Assembly (NCBI RefSeq): GCF_030272615.1
Contig: NC_081412.1
Span: 670,370,852-670,434,851 of the forward strand
DNA from: Cryptomeria japonica
Lineage: Eukaryota > Streptophyta > Pinopsida > Cupressales > Cupressaceae
DNA: 64,000 bases
Direction of reading: 5' to 3'
A program made the translations under genes and the position numbers. Positions 42,511-56,166 of the stretch are shown piece by piece; the first letter of the stretch is position 1; the number at the start of each line of letters is the position of its first letter. The notes beneath the pieces are model-generated. The model ran no database searches, had not been told where the DNA came from, and worked only from the letters and a program-made list of their open reading frames with translations.

Positions 42511-45500
42511 ACTTAGTACATATGGTCTTCTAAGGGGTTATATGATATTCTAAAGGGTCATAGAACACCATATAACCCCTTAGGACACAATATGACCCCT
42601 AACTACACCATATGATCTCCTAAGGGATCATATGGTGTCTTAAGGGGTCATAAAACACAATATAACCCCTTAAGACACAATAAGACCCCTAATGACACCA
42701 TATGGTGTCCTAAGGGGTAATAAGACACCAAATGACCCCTTAGGACACCATACGACCCCTAATAACACAATGTGGTGTCCTAAAGGGTCATATGGTGTCC
42801 TAACGGGTCATAGGACACCATATGACCCCTTAGGACACCATACAACCCATAGCACCATATACTGTCCCAAGGGGTCATATGGTGTCCTAAAGGGTCATAG
42901 AACACCATATGACCCATTAGGACACAATACGATGCTTGACAACATGTAAGGGGTCATAGGACACCATATGACCCCTTAGGACACCATACGACCCCTTACG
43001 ACACCATATGGTGTTCTAAGGGATCATATGGTATCCTAAGGGGTCATATAACATGATTTGACCCCTTAGAACACAAGAAGACCCACAATGACATGATATG
43101 GTGTCTTAAGGGGTCATATGGTGTCATGAGACACCATATGACCCCTTAGGACACCATATGACCCCTAACCTAAGGGGTCATATGGTGTCCTAAGGGGTTA
43201 TATGATGTCCTAGGAACCATTAGGACACAATATGACCCCTTAACACACCATACAACCCCTAACGACACCATATGGTGTCCTAAGGGGTCGTAGGACATCA
43301 TATGACCCGTTAGGACATAATATGACCCCTAACAACACCTAAGGGGTCATATTGTGTCCTAAGGGGTCATAGGACACCATATGAGCCCTTAGCACACCAT
43401 ACGACCCCTAATGACACCATATAGTGTCCTAAGGAGTCATATAGTGTCTTAATGGGTCATATAACAACATATGACCCCTTAGGGCACCATATGACCCATA
43501 ATGACACCATATGGTGTCCTAAGGAGTCATATGGTGTCCTAAGGGGTCATAACACACCATATGACCCTTTAGGAGACTATACGACCCATAACAACATAAT
43601 ATGGTGTCTTAAATGGTCATAGAACACCATATGACCCCTTATAACACCATACAACACATAACGACACCATGTGGTGTCCTAAGGGATCATAAGACACAAT
43701 ATGACCCATTAGTACATAATATGACCCCTCACGACATCATATAGTGTCGTAAGGGGTCATAGGATACCATATGACCCCTTAGGACACCATACAACCCCTT
43801 ACAACACCGTACGACCCTTTAGGACACCATATGGTGTCCTAAGGGGTCATATGGTATCCTAATGGGTCATATAACACCATATGACCCCTTAGAACACAAG
43901 AAGACCCATAATGACATGATATGGTGTCCTAAGGGGTCATAAGGTGTCACAACCCACCATATGACCCCTTAAGACAAAATATGAACCCCAACAATACCTA
44001 AGGGGTCATATGGTGTTCTAAGTGGTTATATGATGTCCTAGGGACCTTTAGGACACAATATGACCCCTTAGCACACCATACAACCCCTCACGACAACATA
44101 TGGTGTCTTAAGGGGTTGTAGGACACCATATGACCCCTGACATCACCTAAGGGGTCATATTATGTCCTAAGGGGTCATAGGACACCATATGACCCCTAAT
44201 GACATTGTATGGTGTCATAAGGGGTCATATTGTATCCTAAGGGATAACAGGACACCATATGACCCCTAATGACACAAAATGATACCTAACGATACCTAAG
44301 GGGTCATATGATGTTCTAAGGAGTCATAGGACACCATATGACCCCTTAGCATAGCATACGACCCCTAATGGCACCATATGGTGTCCTAAGGGGTCATAGA
44401 ACACCATATGACCCCTTAGGACATCATACAATGCATAATGACACCATATGGTGTCCTAAGCGGTCATAGGACACCATATGACCCCTTAGGAGACCATAAA
44501 AACCATAACAACATAATATGGTGTCCTAAGGAGTCAGAAAACACCAATATTTTCCCTTAGAACACCATACAGCCCATAACGACACCATGCAGTGTCCTAA
44601 GGGGTCATAAGACACAACATGACCCCTTAGGACATAATATGGCCCCTAACAATGTCATATAGTGTCCTAAGAGGTCATAGGACACCATATGACCCCTTAG
44701 GAGATAATACGACCCCTTAAGACACAAAACAAACCCTAACGACACCTAAGGAGTCATATAATTTCTTAAGGGATCATAGGAAACCATATGACTCCTTAGC
44801 ACACCATACGACCCCTAACGACACCATATGGTGTCCTAAGGGATCATATGGTATCCTAAGGGGTCATTGAACACCATATGACCCCTTAGGACACCATACG
44901 ACACATAACAACACCAAATGGTGTCCTAAGGGGTCATAGGACACCATATGACCCGTTAGGACACCATACGACCCATAGCACCATATAGTGTCCCAAGGGG
45001 TCATATAGTGTCCTAAGGGGTCATAAGACACCATATGACCCCTTATCACACCATACGACCCCTTATGACACCATATGGTGTCCTAAGGGGTCATATGACC
45101 CCTTATAACACAAGAAGACCCATAACGACACGATATGGTGTCCTAAGGGGTCATATGATGTCACAAGACACCATATGACCCTTTAGGACACAATATGACC
45201 CCTAATGATACCCAAGGGGTCATATGGTGTCCTAAGGGGTTATATGATGTCCTAGGAACCTTTAGGACATAATATGACCCTTTATCACAACATACAACCC
45301 CTAATGACACCATATGGTGTCCTAAGGGGTCGTAGGACACTGTATGACCTATTAGGACACAATATGACCCCTAAAAATACCTAAGGGGTCATATTATGTC
45401 CTAAGGGGTCATAGGACACCATATGACCCCTAACAACACAAAATGACCCCTAATGATACCTAAGGGGTCATATGGTGTTCTAAGGGGTCATAGGACACTA

Positions 45501-46735
45501 TATGACCCCTTAGCACATCATACAACCCCTAATGACACCATATGGTGTCCTAAGGGGTCATAAAAAACCATACAACGCATAATGACACCATATCAACCCT
45601 TAGGAGACCATACGACCCATAACAACATAATATGGTGTCCTAAGGCATCATATAACACCATATGACCCCTTAGAATACCATACGACCTATAACAACACCA
45701 TGTGGTGTCCTAAGGGGTCATAAAACACAATATGACCCCTTAGGACAAAATATGACCCCTCACGACATCATATAGTGTCCTAAGGGGTCATAGGACACCA
45801 TATGACCCCTTAGGACACAATACGACCCCTTAGGATAGAAAATAAACCCTAACAACACCTGAGGGGCAATATTGTTTCCTAAGGGGTCATAGAACACCAT
45901 ATGACTCCTTAGCACACCATACAACCCCTAACAATGCCATAGGGTGTCCTAAGGGGTCATATGGTATCCTAAGGGGTCATAGAACACCATATGATCCCTT
46001 AGGACACCATACGACACATAACAACACCAAATAGTGTCCTAAGGGGTCATAGGACACCATATGTCCCCTTAGGACATAATATGACCTTAGGACACAAAAT
46101 AAACCCTAATGACACCTAAGGTGTTATATAGTTTCCTAAGGGGTCATATGACACCATATGACACCTTAGCACACCATACAACCCCTAACGACACCATATG
46201 GTGTCCTAAGGGGTCATAGAACACCATATGACCCCTTAGGACACCATAAAACACATAACAACACCCAATGGTGTCCTAAGGGGTTATATGGTGTACTAAG
46301 GGGTCATAGGACACCATAGGACCCATAACAACACCATACGGTGTCCTAAGGGGTCATAGAACACCATATGACCCCTTAGGACACCATATGATCCATAACA
46401 ACACCATATGGTGTCCTAAGGGGTCATAGAACACCATATGACCCATAACGATACCATATGTTGTCCTAATGGATCATAAGACACCATATGACCCCTTAGA
46501 ACACAATATGACCCCTAACAACATCATATAATGTCCTAATGGATCATAGGATGCCATATGACCCCTTATGACACAATATGAACCCTACCAGTGTCATATA
46601 GTGTCCTAATGGGTCATAGGATGCCATATGACCCCTTATGACACAATATGACCCCTACTAGTGTCATATAGTGTCCTAAGGGGTCATATGGTGTTCTAAG
46701 GGGTTATAGAACACCATATGACCCCTTAGGACACT
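42511..46735. repeat. Palindromic satellite array S2, left part
   Basis: It has the same 20-bp unit and reverse complement as S1. Higher-order markers containing CCTAGGAACC recur near 43213, 44041 and 45255, matching those in element 1. The array continues in phase at 60181 on the far side of element 3. Confidence 0.95.
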
Positions 46736-47645
46736 GGGTATGTGCAGGATCATGGTGTGCCAAAACAGGCCCTTAAGTGGCAATGAAATTTCAGAAAATC
46801 AAAGTTATGCAACTTGACATGAAAATTTGAATAAGTTGTGAACATTATTTTTAAAATATGTAAGAAGAGAATATATAAAAAATTGAATGTAGTTTCTAAG
46901 CTACTTGTTGTTTTTTGGGAAAAAAAAATCCTATTTGATGAAAATTTTAAATTTCAATAGAGTGGTACTAAAATTTCAGGAAAAAAATAAGAAGTAGACA
47001 TATGTCTGACCACCCTAATCACAATCAAATCATAATATTTTTTTATAATATAATTATTAGACTCGTGTCCGGATGTGACACATATTGTTTTTTAATTTTT
47101 TATAAAGTAAATAATTATTTATGAATTTTTTACTATAGCTTTTTAGAAACTCCTACGTCTGACCACCTTAACTTGGTCAAAATCTTATGAATTTTTTTTT
47201 TTTAATTTTTCCCTATAGTAGACGAAGCACAGGATGTGATGCATGTTTCGGATTCAAAAAATGTTATACTGTTTGAAAGTTATGATTGTTTTCAATTAGT
47301 ATATCAATCAGGACTATTGTCAAAATTCAATTAGAAAATAAATAATAATTATTTATTAAAGTCAAAATAAGACAAGCCTTATATTGTTGGAAAGCTGGGA
47401 ACGTCCTTAAAAAATCCTTTTCATTTTATCAATTTTGGTTACAAAAAAAGTTATCAGCCACCAATGTAAAGTCTGAAAAATCAAGGAATACTGAAAAGCA
47501 AGTTTTTTCAGTTGACTTTCCAGGCTTGTCACTTCCAAGCCAAATACCAAAGCATTCCCAAGACAAAATTTGAAATTTGACAATTTGTCTACAAAAATTA
47601 GATATCCGATTATATTGGATATCCAATTATATCGGATGTCCGATT
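46736..47645. repeat. Element 3 left TIR and arm (inverted right-arm type)
   Basis: A reverse-complement match to 14800-15692 and 62740-63619. It ends in three tandem GGATATCCGAT-like palindromes at 47598-47645. Its short reading frame is an arm artefact shared with 62676-62912. Confidence 0.85.
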
Positions 47646-47739
47646 TTAATCAATAAATTCTCTAACTAAATTTGCCCATAATTAATCTAATGTTTATTAA
47701 TATATTAATATATTAATTTATAAATAAATTAGTATATGA

Positions 47740-47810
47740 TATTAGGGAGAGGGAAAGGGAGAGGGGGGAGTGGGGGGATAGAGAGAGAGAGGGGGGGAGG
47801 GGTGAGGGGT

Positions 47811-47882
<72 letters not shown>

Positions 47883-47951
47883 GGGGAGAGGGATAGAGAG
47901 AGATTAGGGGAGAGAGAGAGATTAGGGGAGAGGGATAGAGAGAGATTAGGG

Positions 47952-48008
<57 letters not shown>

Positions 48009-48078
48009 AGAGGGAGGGAAGGGAGAGAGATATAAAGAGATTAGTGGAGAGAGAGAGAGAGATGGGGAGGGGGAAGGG

Positions 48079-48109
<31 letters not shown>

Positions 48110-48230
48110 TAGATGGAGAGATTAGGGGAGATGGATAGAGAGATTAGGGGAGAGAGAGAGAGAGAGAGACAGAGATAGAAGGAGAGGGAGAGAGAGATTA
48201 GGGGAGAGTGGGAGAGAGAAATTAAGACAC
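47740..48230 (+). repeat. GA microsatellite of element 3
   Basis: Nearly pure GA on the plus strand, including an uninterrupted (GA)n at about 47812-47879, with interruptions GGATAGAGAGAGATTAGGG. It is the polypurine counterpart of the CT tract at 55355-55450. Confidence 0.95.
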
Positions 48231-48367
48231 CATAGGACCTAAAGCGACCCAATATGGTGTCATAACAGGTCGTATGGTGTCCTAAGGGGTCATATGGTGT
48301 CCATGGGTGTTGTTAGGGGTCATATGGTGTCCATGGGTGTCAAAATTGTGTCGTAAGGGGTCATATG
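48231..48367. repeat. Satellite S3, left fragment
   Basis: A short satellite stretch of the variant containing AAGCGACCCAATATGGTGTC, cut by the 5'-truncated end of copia-2. The same variant resumes at 53932. Confidence 0.88.
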
Positions 48368-48409
48368 TTAACAACTTTAACAACAAGTTTAACAACTTGA
48401 GGAGATCCA

Positions 48410-51400
48410 ATGTCTACTAACTATTTCAGGAAGGACAGTCCTAAACTTGATGGAACCAACTATGGCATATGGAAGATCATGATGGAGACACATTTGAATT
48501 GCATTGGAAAGGACATCTAGGAAATTACAAAGAATGGCTATACTACTCTTACATCCAATCAACCTAATCCACCAAACTTGGCTAAAAATGAGGAAAATGA
48601 TTGCAAAGCAAGAGAAGCACTTTTGAGTGCATTATCAGACTAGCAAATCATGGGATTATCAGATAGGTCTACTGCTAAAGATATTTGGGATCATTTGGAA
48701 AGATTGAATGAAGGAGATTCCACAATCAAAATTACAAAACTTGAAAGCTTCTGAGTAAGGTATGAAAATCTGAAAAATAGAGGAAGATGAAAGGATTTCT
48801 GCTTTTATGGAAAGAGTTAATGAAATTGTTTTGGGTATTAAATGTTGTGGAGAAACCTTAAGTGAAGATGAAATTGTTTCAAAAGTCTTAAGAGGATTGC
48901 CACCGGTATATAAAATGAAAGTTACTGCTATAAATGAGTTGAGAACAATGCCTAATACATCATTAACTAGGGATACATTGATTGGAAAACTTTCAGCTTT
49001 TGAAATTGAGGAATTTGGTCTTGTTGCTACTATAAAGACAAACTTAGCTTTTAAGGTATCAACATCATCTGCACCATCATTTGACAAATCAGATTGGAAA
49101 GCCTTTTATGCAAGAGAACTTGAAGAAAGCAGGAGAGAAAATGAAGAACTCAAAGAACTTGAAGCACTATTTGCAAGGAAAATGCCTAAAGGTCCAGTTG
49201 GAAGTAAGTATGAAGGTAAAGCACCCTTTAAATGTTTTAACTATAATAAGATTGGTCATATGGATTCAAGATGCCCTGACAGACATGCTAGACTAAGAGA
49301 AGAAGCTAGAAGAACATACAAGCCTAACCCTGAATATCAAAAATACGAATTTAAGAATAATAAAGACAAATCTTGTTATCTTGTTGATGAAGGAGTCACT
49401 GATGATTCTGATGAGGATCTGACAGACAATGGATGGGTTTTTGTTTCTATAACAAAAGATCAACCGACACCTACTATTCAACCGATAGAGCAAGCCCTGG
49501 CAGCTAAAGTTGAAGTTAATGATGAATGGATCATTGATTCAGGATGTTCACATCACATGAGTGGTGATAAAAGGTAAATTCTTGAACTTTTAGGAATACA
49601 ATGGAGGTCTAGTAAGATTTGGAGATGATAAATCTTGTTTGATAAAAGGAAAAGGTACTATATCTCTTGATGGTAAGCATAACACTGACAATGTCTACTA
49701 TGTAGCAGGTTTAAAGCACAATCTTTTGAGTGTTGGTCAAGTAGTTGAAAAAGGATTTCAGTTACAATTTAAGAATGGAAAATGCAAAATTATGAATAGA
49801 ACTGGTTTGGAAATTGCAACCAGTAATCAAACTAGAGGCAACATCTTTCATTTAAATAATAGTGAAAAGACATGCTTGATTGCACACATTGATGAAAGTT
49901 GGCTATGACATAAGAGACTCTGTCATGTAAATTTTGATTGCATGGTAAAAATCAGTACTACTAAGGCAGTTAGAGATTTACCTAAGATTGTCAAACCTCA
50001 CAACTCGGTATGTAAGGAATGTCAATTTGGAAAACAAGTTAGAGCGTCTTTTAAAAGTATTCCAGAAAAATCCAATAATGCTCTTGACTTAATTCATACT
50101 GATTTATGTGGTCCAACTAGAACTAAAAGTCTGCAAGGTGATAGATATTTCATGCTAATCATTGATGACTATTCTAGAATGTGTTGGGTTACTTTTCTCA
50201 GAGAAAAATCAGAAGCACTTGGGAAATTCAAACTATTCAAGGCAATGGTAGAAAATGAAACTGGTAAGAAAATCAAATGTCTGAGATCAGATAAAGGAGG
50301 TGAATTTACATCTAAGGAATTTAATGCATCTGTGAAGTGAATGGAATTAGAAGACAATTATCAGCACCCCAGACACCACAATAGAATGGAGTTGTAGAAA
50401 GGAAAAACAAAACTATCTTGGATGTAGCTAGAAGTATGTTATCAGAAGCAAATCTACCACATGTATATTGGAGAGACGCAGTAAGCACAATGGTCTATAC
50501 ATTCAACAAAGTTCACATCAAAGGTGAAACCGATAAGACCCCTCATGAACTATGGTTTGGTATTACTCCTACTCTTAAATATTTCAGAATATTTGGAAGT
50601 AAATGCTATATTAGAAGAGATGAGTATATTGGCAAATTTGATCCTAGAAGTGATGAAGGAATATTTCTTGGTTATTCATCTAAGAGCAAGGCATATATAT
50701 GTTTCAACAAAATATTGCAGAAAATTGTTAAGAGTACAAATGTGAAGATTGATGAACAATTTAGATGAACTTCAAGGTATATAGACTCTAAACCGGCAAC
50801 AGAAATACTGACAACTGAATCTACATTGAATCCACTGGTACAAAATGAAGATCCAGTTACAGCGGTATCATCTAAAAATTCCATTGAAACTGAGGAACAA
50901 CAACAAACAAAGACACCCCGGTATGTAAGACTGAATCACTCTGAAGATCAAATAATTGGAAACAAGTATCAAGGAGTTATGACAAGAGGAAGATTGGCAA
51001 ATGAAGAGGTATGTCTTATTTCTCAAATAGAACTATCATCAATTAATGAGGCATGTGAAGACAAACACTGGATTAAAGATATGGAAGATGAACTAGAACA
51101 AATTGAAAAGAATAACACATGGACATTAGTTCCCCGGCCTAAAGACAAAAATGTGATTGGAACAAAATGGGTATTTCAAAACAAACTTAATGAAGATGGC
51201 AAGGTAATCAGAAATAAAGCAAGACTAGTGTGTAAGGGATATTCTCAAAAAGAAGGAATTGATTATAATGAAACCTTTACACCGGTAGCTAGAATTGAGG
51301 CAGTCAGATTAGTCTTGGCTTTTACAACACACAAGAACTACAAAGTATATCAAATGGATATTAAATGTGAATTTCTAAATGGAGATCTTGAAGAAGTTTA

Positions 51401-52558
51401 CATTGAGCAACCTGATGGATTTTCTTTGACAAATAAAGATATGGTTTGCAGGTTAAGGAAAACTTTGTATGGATTGAAGCAAGCTCCAAGAGCTTGGTAT
51501 GCTAGATTGGATAAATATCTTTTGAAGATTGGTTTTTCTAAAGGTAATGCTGACAGCAACTTATACTATAAAGTGACTAATGATGACATCTTGGTTATAG
51601 AAGTTTTTGTTGATGATATAATCTTGGAGGAGAAGATGGATTATGCAAAGACTTTTCTATTGAAATGCAATAAGAATTTGAAATGTCTATGATTGGAGAA
51701 ATAAAATTCTTTTTAGGATTGTATATTTCATAGACTGATAAAGGTATATTCTTGAGTCAATCTAAGTACTTGAAGGAGTTACTAAAGAAATTTGGGATGG
51801 AGAACTCTAAACCGGTAAGCACAACTATGACTACAAATGACAAATTATCACTAAGGGATGAGTCTACACCTATTAATCCAACTAGATACAAATCTATGAT
51901 AGGAGGCCTACTATATTTGACACAAACAAGACCTGATATTATGAATGCAGTATGTATTGTTTCAATATTTCAGATTAATCCTAGAGAAAATCATGAATCA
52001 ACAGTAAAAAGGATTTTTCGGTACTTACAAGGCACTACAAATCTTGGCGTATGGTATCCTAGAAATGAAAACTTTGAATTATGTGCATACACAGACGCAA
52101 ATTGGGAAGGAGATGTGGATGACAGAAAAAGCACCACCGGCGGAGCATTTTTTCTTGGAAGTAGATTAATTTCTTGGTTGAGTAAGAAACAAAGTTGCAC
52201 ATCTTTATCAACAACAGAATCAAAATATGTTGCAGCAACAACTAACTGTACACAGGTATTATGGTTTAAACAAATGTTGAACGACATAAAAGTAAAATGC
52301 AAGGAACATATAACTATTGATTGTGATAACACTACAACAATTGATATATCTAAGAATATGATACTACATTCTAAAACTAAACATGTTTCTATCAAACTGA
52401 ACTTTTTGAAAGAGAATGTTGAAGCAAAAGAAGTAAAAATAGTTTATGTGAATACTAAAGAGCATATTGGAGATATTTTCACTAAGCCTTTGCCTAAGGA
52501 GACCTTTGAATATCTCAGAGACCAGCTTGGGGTCATACCCCCACCGGTAGAGACTTAG
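48410..52558 (+). pseudogene. Copia-2 Gag-Pol polyprotein (broken)
   Basis: Gag starts MSTNYFRKDSPKLDGTNYGI at 48410 with early stops (near 48520, 48643 and 48753) and is open from 48807. The knuckle reads CFNYNKIGHMDSRC, its second Cys replaced by Tyr. Protease DSGCSHHMSG lies near 49540. GAG-pre-integrase is at 49639-49908. Integrase is at 49942-50768, with HTDLCGP, RSDKGGEF and, after a shift near 50338, GVVERKNKT. Reverse transcriptase is at 50826-51692 with FVDDIIL, and RNase H at 51752-52558 with DANWEGDVDDRKSTTGG and ending GVIPPPVET. Breaks occur near 49577, 49908, 50340, 50768 and 51690-51735. The C-terminal third is the best preserved. Confidence 0.9.
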
Positions 52559-52904
52559 ATAGTTGATGTTTATCATCAACCGACATAACTAATAGAGAAA
52601 TCTTTTATTACGGCTTTGATGAGGAGAGCTACTTCTCAGGGGGAGTAGTTGGTATACTAAATTGGTTGGTATTTTGTATTTAGTTTTGTATTAACTTTGG
52701 CAATTGATGTCAAAGGGGGAGAGATTGGTATGGAAAAACACAAGGAAAACACATGTCACTCAACAAGGGAGAGATTGTTGATGAGATTGATTTATGGTTG
52801 TGATCTCTTTTGGGAGATTGTTGGTTTTTGGTATTTGGCATTTTTGTTTTGGCACTTTGATGGTTTTTCCATCCTGTGTTGCCATCAATGCCAAAGGGGG
52901 AGAT
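52559..52904 (+). other. Copia-2 3' untranslated region and polypurine tract
   Basis: Non-coding sequence with three polypurine-like runs (CAAAGGGGGAGAGATTG near 52711, AAGGGAGAGATTG near 52768 and AAAGGGGGAGAT at 52893-52904). Only the last adjoins the LTR. The arrangement matches copia-1 at 2536-2895. Confidence 0.8.
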
Positions 52905-53931
52905 TGTTGGTATTTTGGTATGGTTTTGTCATTGATGTCAATACCTATCAACACTTATCAACTCTAGCACTTTGAAGGATTGACAAAGTTCACCAGTAAG
53001 AAATTGACTTATGCACAGTCACCGGTATCTAGTACACTAGCAGGATATATTGTTCACCGGCACTTGGAATGATATGGATAACACCTGGTTATGTCGAAGA
53101 CATCATTTGGACACCTTGTCTTGGAGATTTGTTGATTGGTATATTCATATTTGCATATTTTCTGTTATCGGTAGGCTTATCTATTCTAGATCAGCATGAC
53201 ACGCTTTGGAGATGATTTAGTATTGTTGTAAATGCATTAAGCTGACATGTTGAATCGTTTATTGCATCGGTTATTGATTTACTTGTAAATTTATTTTATT
53301 GTAATATCTTTTAGAGCTGACCTACTATAATTGGTCTTAGGTTATGGTATAAATGTAAGATCTTATTTGTAAGATCAAGTGTGGAATGTGAAGGAAGATA
53401 TAATTCGGTATATGCGAGAATAAGAAGAGCCATACACATAGACATCATTTGAAGTTGAAGCAAGCTTTTTGTAAAGGCAATCAGAACTGAACCAGTACTG
53501 AATCCAGCATAGAAAGATGCTACTTTGTGCAGTACATTCTTATTAGATTTAACCATCCAATTGTAGTCAGTGTGACTCCCATTTGTGTTTGAGCAGTGAG
53601 CTCTAGGTGCTTGGCCTTTCTGCATGTGCAGACCCCATTTGTATACACATACTATCTGCAGTAGTATCATCTGGTTGTGGGTAATGTTTCCCACCATGGT
53701 TTTTCCCCTTACAGGGTTTCCACGTACAAATATTGGTGTTATGTGTTGTGGATGTTGTTGTCTTTCTACTTCATGCATAATCTTTACCGGTAGTGATACT
53801 AATAGATAAACTGTCTACCAACACAAAGTTTAGTTTACTGGTATTAAGCTTTAAGGTTGGTTAACTTGTTTTAGATTGAATTTGTTAGACAACTGATTCA
53901 CCCCCCTCTCAGTTGTCTCCGGGACCTAACA
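52905..53931 (+). repeat. Copia-2 3' LTR
   Basis: It begins TGTTGGTATTTTGG and ends GGGACCTAACA. It is homologous to the copia-1 LTRs with a few deletions (1027 versus 1066 bp). A TATA-like GGTATAAATG lies at 53346-53355. Confidence 0.9.
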
Positions 53932-55350
53932 GTCATTAGAGGTCATATGGTGTCCTAAGGGGTCATATGATGTCTTAAAGGGGTCATATGATACAATATG
54001 ACCCACTAGGACACAATATGAGCCACAATGACCAAATATGGTCTCTTAAGGGGTCATATGGTGTCCTAAGGGGTTGTAGGACACCATATGACCCCTTAAG
54101 ACACCAAATTGTGTTATTAGGGGTCATATGGTGTCCTAAGGGGTCGTAGGACATAATATGACCCCTTAGGACACAATATGATCTAAAACAGCCCAATATG
54201 GTGTTATTAGGGGTCATATGGTGTCCTAAGGGGTCATAAGGGTTCATGGGACACCATATGACCCCTAAGGACAACATACGACCCCTTATGACACCATATG
54301 GTGTCCTTAGGGGTCATATGGTGTTCATAGGCATCATATGGTGTCCTAGGACACCATATGACCCCTTAAGACACCAAATTGTATTGTTATGGGTCATATG
54401 TTCTCCTAAGGGGTCGTAAGACACAATATTACCCCTTAGGACATAATATGAACCGAAGCAACCCAATATGGTGTCATTAGGGGTCATATGGTGTCATAAG
54501 GGGTCATATGATGTCTTAAAGGGGTCATATGACACAATATGACCCACTAGGACACAATATGACCTATAACGACCAAATATGGTGTCTTAATGAGTCATAT
54601 GGTGTCCTAAGGGGTTGTAGGACACCATATGACCACTTAAGACACCAAATTGTGTTGTTAGGGATCATATGGTGTCCTAAGGGGTCATAGGACACAATAT
54701 GACCCCTTAGGACACAATATGATCCAAAGCGACCCAATATGGTGTCATTAGGGGTCATATGGTGTCCTAAGGGGTCATAAGGGTTCATGGGACACCATAT
54801 GACCCCTAAGGACAACATACAACCCCTTATGACACCATATGGTGTTGTTAGGGGTCATATGGTGTCCATAGGCATCATATAGTGTCCTTGGACACCATAT
54901 GACCCCTTAAGACACCAAATAATGTCGTTATGGGTCATATGTTGTCTTAAGGGGTCATAAGAGACAATATGACCCCTTAGGACACAATATGACCCAAAGT
55001 GACCCAATATGGTGTCATTAGGAGTCATATGGTGTCCTAAGGGGTCATATGATGTCTTAAAGGGGTCATATGACACAATATGACCCACTAGGACACAATA
55101 TGACCCATAACGACCAAATATGGTGTCTTAAGGGGTTATATGGTGTCCTAAGGGGTTGTAGGACACCATATCACCCTTATGGACACCATATGACCCCTTA
55201 AGACACCAAATTGTGTCGTTAGGGATCATATGGTGTCCTAAGGGGTCGTAGGACACAATATGACCCCTTAGGACACAATATGACCCAAAGCGACCCAATA
55301 TGGTGTAATTAGGGGTCATATGGTGTCCTAAGGGGTCATAAGGGTTCATG
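53932..55350. repeat. Satellite S3, main part (element 3)
   Basis: Same 20-bp dyad units as S1 and S2, but with a distinct subfamily marked by AAAGCGACCCAATATGGTGT and TTGTGTTGTTAGGG. A block of about 550 bp repeats (54000-54480, 54560-55020, 55090-55350 share order), so S3 has its own higher-order structure. Confidence 0.93.
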
Positions 55351-55450
55351 GGGTCTCTCTCTCTCTCTCCCTCTCCCCTAATCTCTCTCTCTCTCTCCCC
55401 TAATCTCTCTCTCTCCTCCTCCTCTCTCTCTCTCTTTCTCTCTCTCTAAA
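55351..55450. repeat. CT microsatellite of element 3
   Basis: CTCTCTCTCCCTCTCCCCTAATC-like repeats, the pyrimidine counterpart of the GA tract at 47740-48230, so the satellite of element 3 is bracketed by inverted purine/pyrimidine tracts. Confidence 0.9.
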
Positions 55451-55640
55451 ATATGACTAATAAAATCCGATATCGGATTTAATTGGATATTGGATTTCTG
55501 CCATTGCCATTAATGTGGCAGTTCAATAAAAAAAAGGCAGCAATGGGAAATTTTTTGTGGACCACAAATTTATACATTAAAATCGGATATCTGATTTTTG
55601 TACATAAAAAAAAGCCTTATGGGCCATTTTGTGGATTCTA
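55451..55640. repeat. Internal palindrome cluster of element 3
   Basis: It contains AATCCGATATCGGATT and AATCGGATATCTGATT between the satellite and the gene-like region. It is the same motif found near the TIRs, here at an internal junction, as if the satellite block and gene block each had their own ends. Confidence 0.65.
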
Positions 55641-55768
55641 ATGGCCCATAGTCTGCATATTCTATTTTCTATCGACGATCACAGGTTTTCAGATAGGTTG
55701 AGACAAATTTGTGATTTTGGGAGATTCTTAAAGTCAAAACTTACATTGTCAATCATATAGGAGCATCT

Positions 55769-56166
55769 GTGTGGAGGGAAATAGGGAGTAGTAGTCGTTG
55801 GAAGTCTAAACGCAAAAGAAAACTTTCAAATGACCAAATTGAAGTGTATAGAGAAAGAGATAGAGAATGTCATAGGAGGAGAAGACAAGGCATGTTAAAT
55901 ATTGCTAATGTTACTTCAAGTGAAGAGGAAATTGAATTTGAAAATGTGCCACAAGTTATTGAAAATAAAAATGTAAATTTTGAAAGTGAAAATTTTTAAA
56001 ATGTTGAAAGTGATAATGAAAATGCTCAACATGTGGAAAATTTTGACATAGGAGGTGAAAATGTGGAAAACTTTGACACTGAAGGTGGAATTGCTCAACA
56101 TGTGGAAAATTTTCGATCGAGTGGGGGGGAAAATAGGAGCATGCATAGGGTAATACTTCCTAACTA
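55769..56166 (+). pseudogene. Small basic/acidic reading frame in element 3
   Basis: The frame begins MWREIGSSSRWKSKRKRKLS and continues NDQIEVYRERDRECHRRRRQ, a strongly basic N-terminus. An acidic, Asn/Glu-rich part follows with repeats of the type NVENFD and QHVENF. One stop (55997-55999) interrupts it; reading on, the frame ends near 56166. Basic segments of the form RxRxRxxxRRR occur at the N-termini of Helitron and other transposon-encoded proteins, but this is a weak resemblance and no catalytic domain follows. It could be a nuclear, DNA-binding fragment. Function is unknown. Confidence 0.4.

Larger units (their letters stand above)
48368..53931 (+). mobile_element. Copia-2: 5'-truncated Ty1/copia element
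   Basis: A plus-strand relative of copia-1. It starts within the leader, about 40 bases before the Gag ATG, directly against satellite. The 5' LTR and tRNA-Met primer site are missing and there is no visible target duplication. Gag, protease, integrase, reverse transcriptase, RNase H, polypurine tract and a complete 3' LTR follow. Few stops break the polyprotein, so it is younger than copia-1 by appearance, but it cannot start a normal replication cycle. Confidence 0.9.

Noticed and set aside
42692..42949. Open frames within the satellites (peptides such as PYDPLGHH)
   Set aside because: They are translations of the 20-bp repeat, whose three-unit period (60 bases) happens to lack stops; no start context or conservation.
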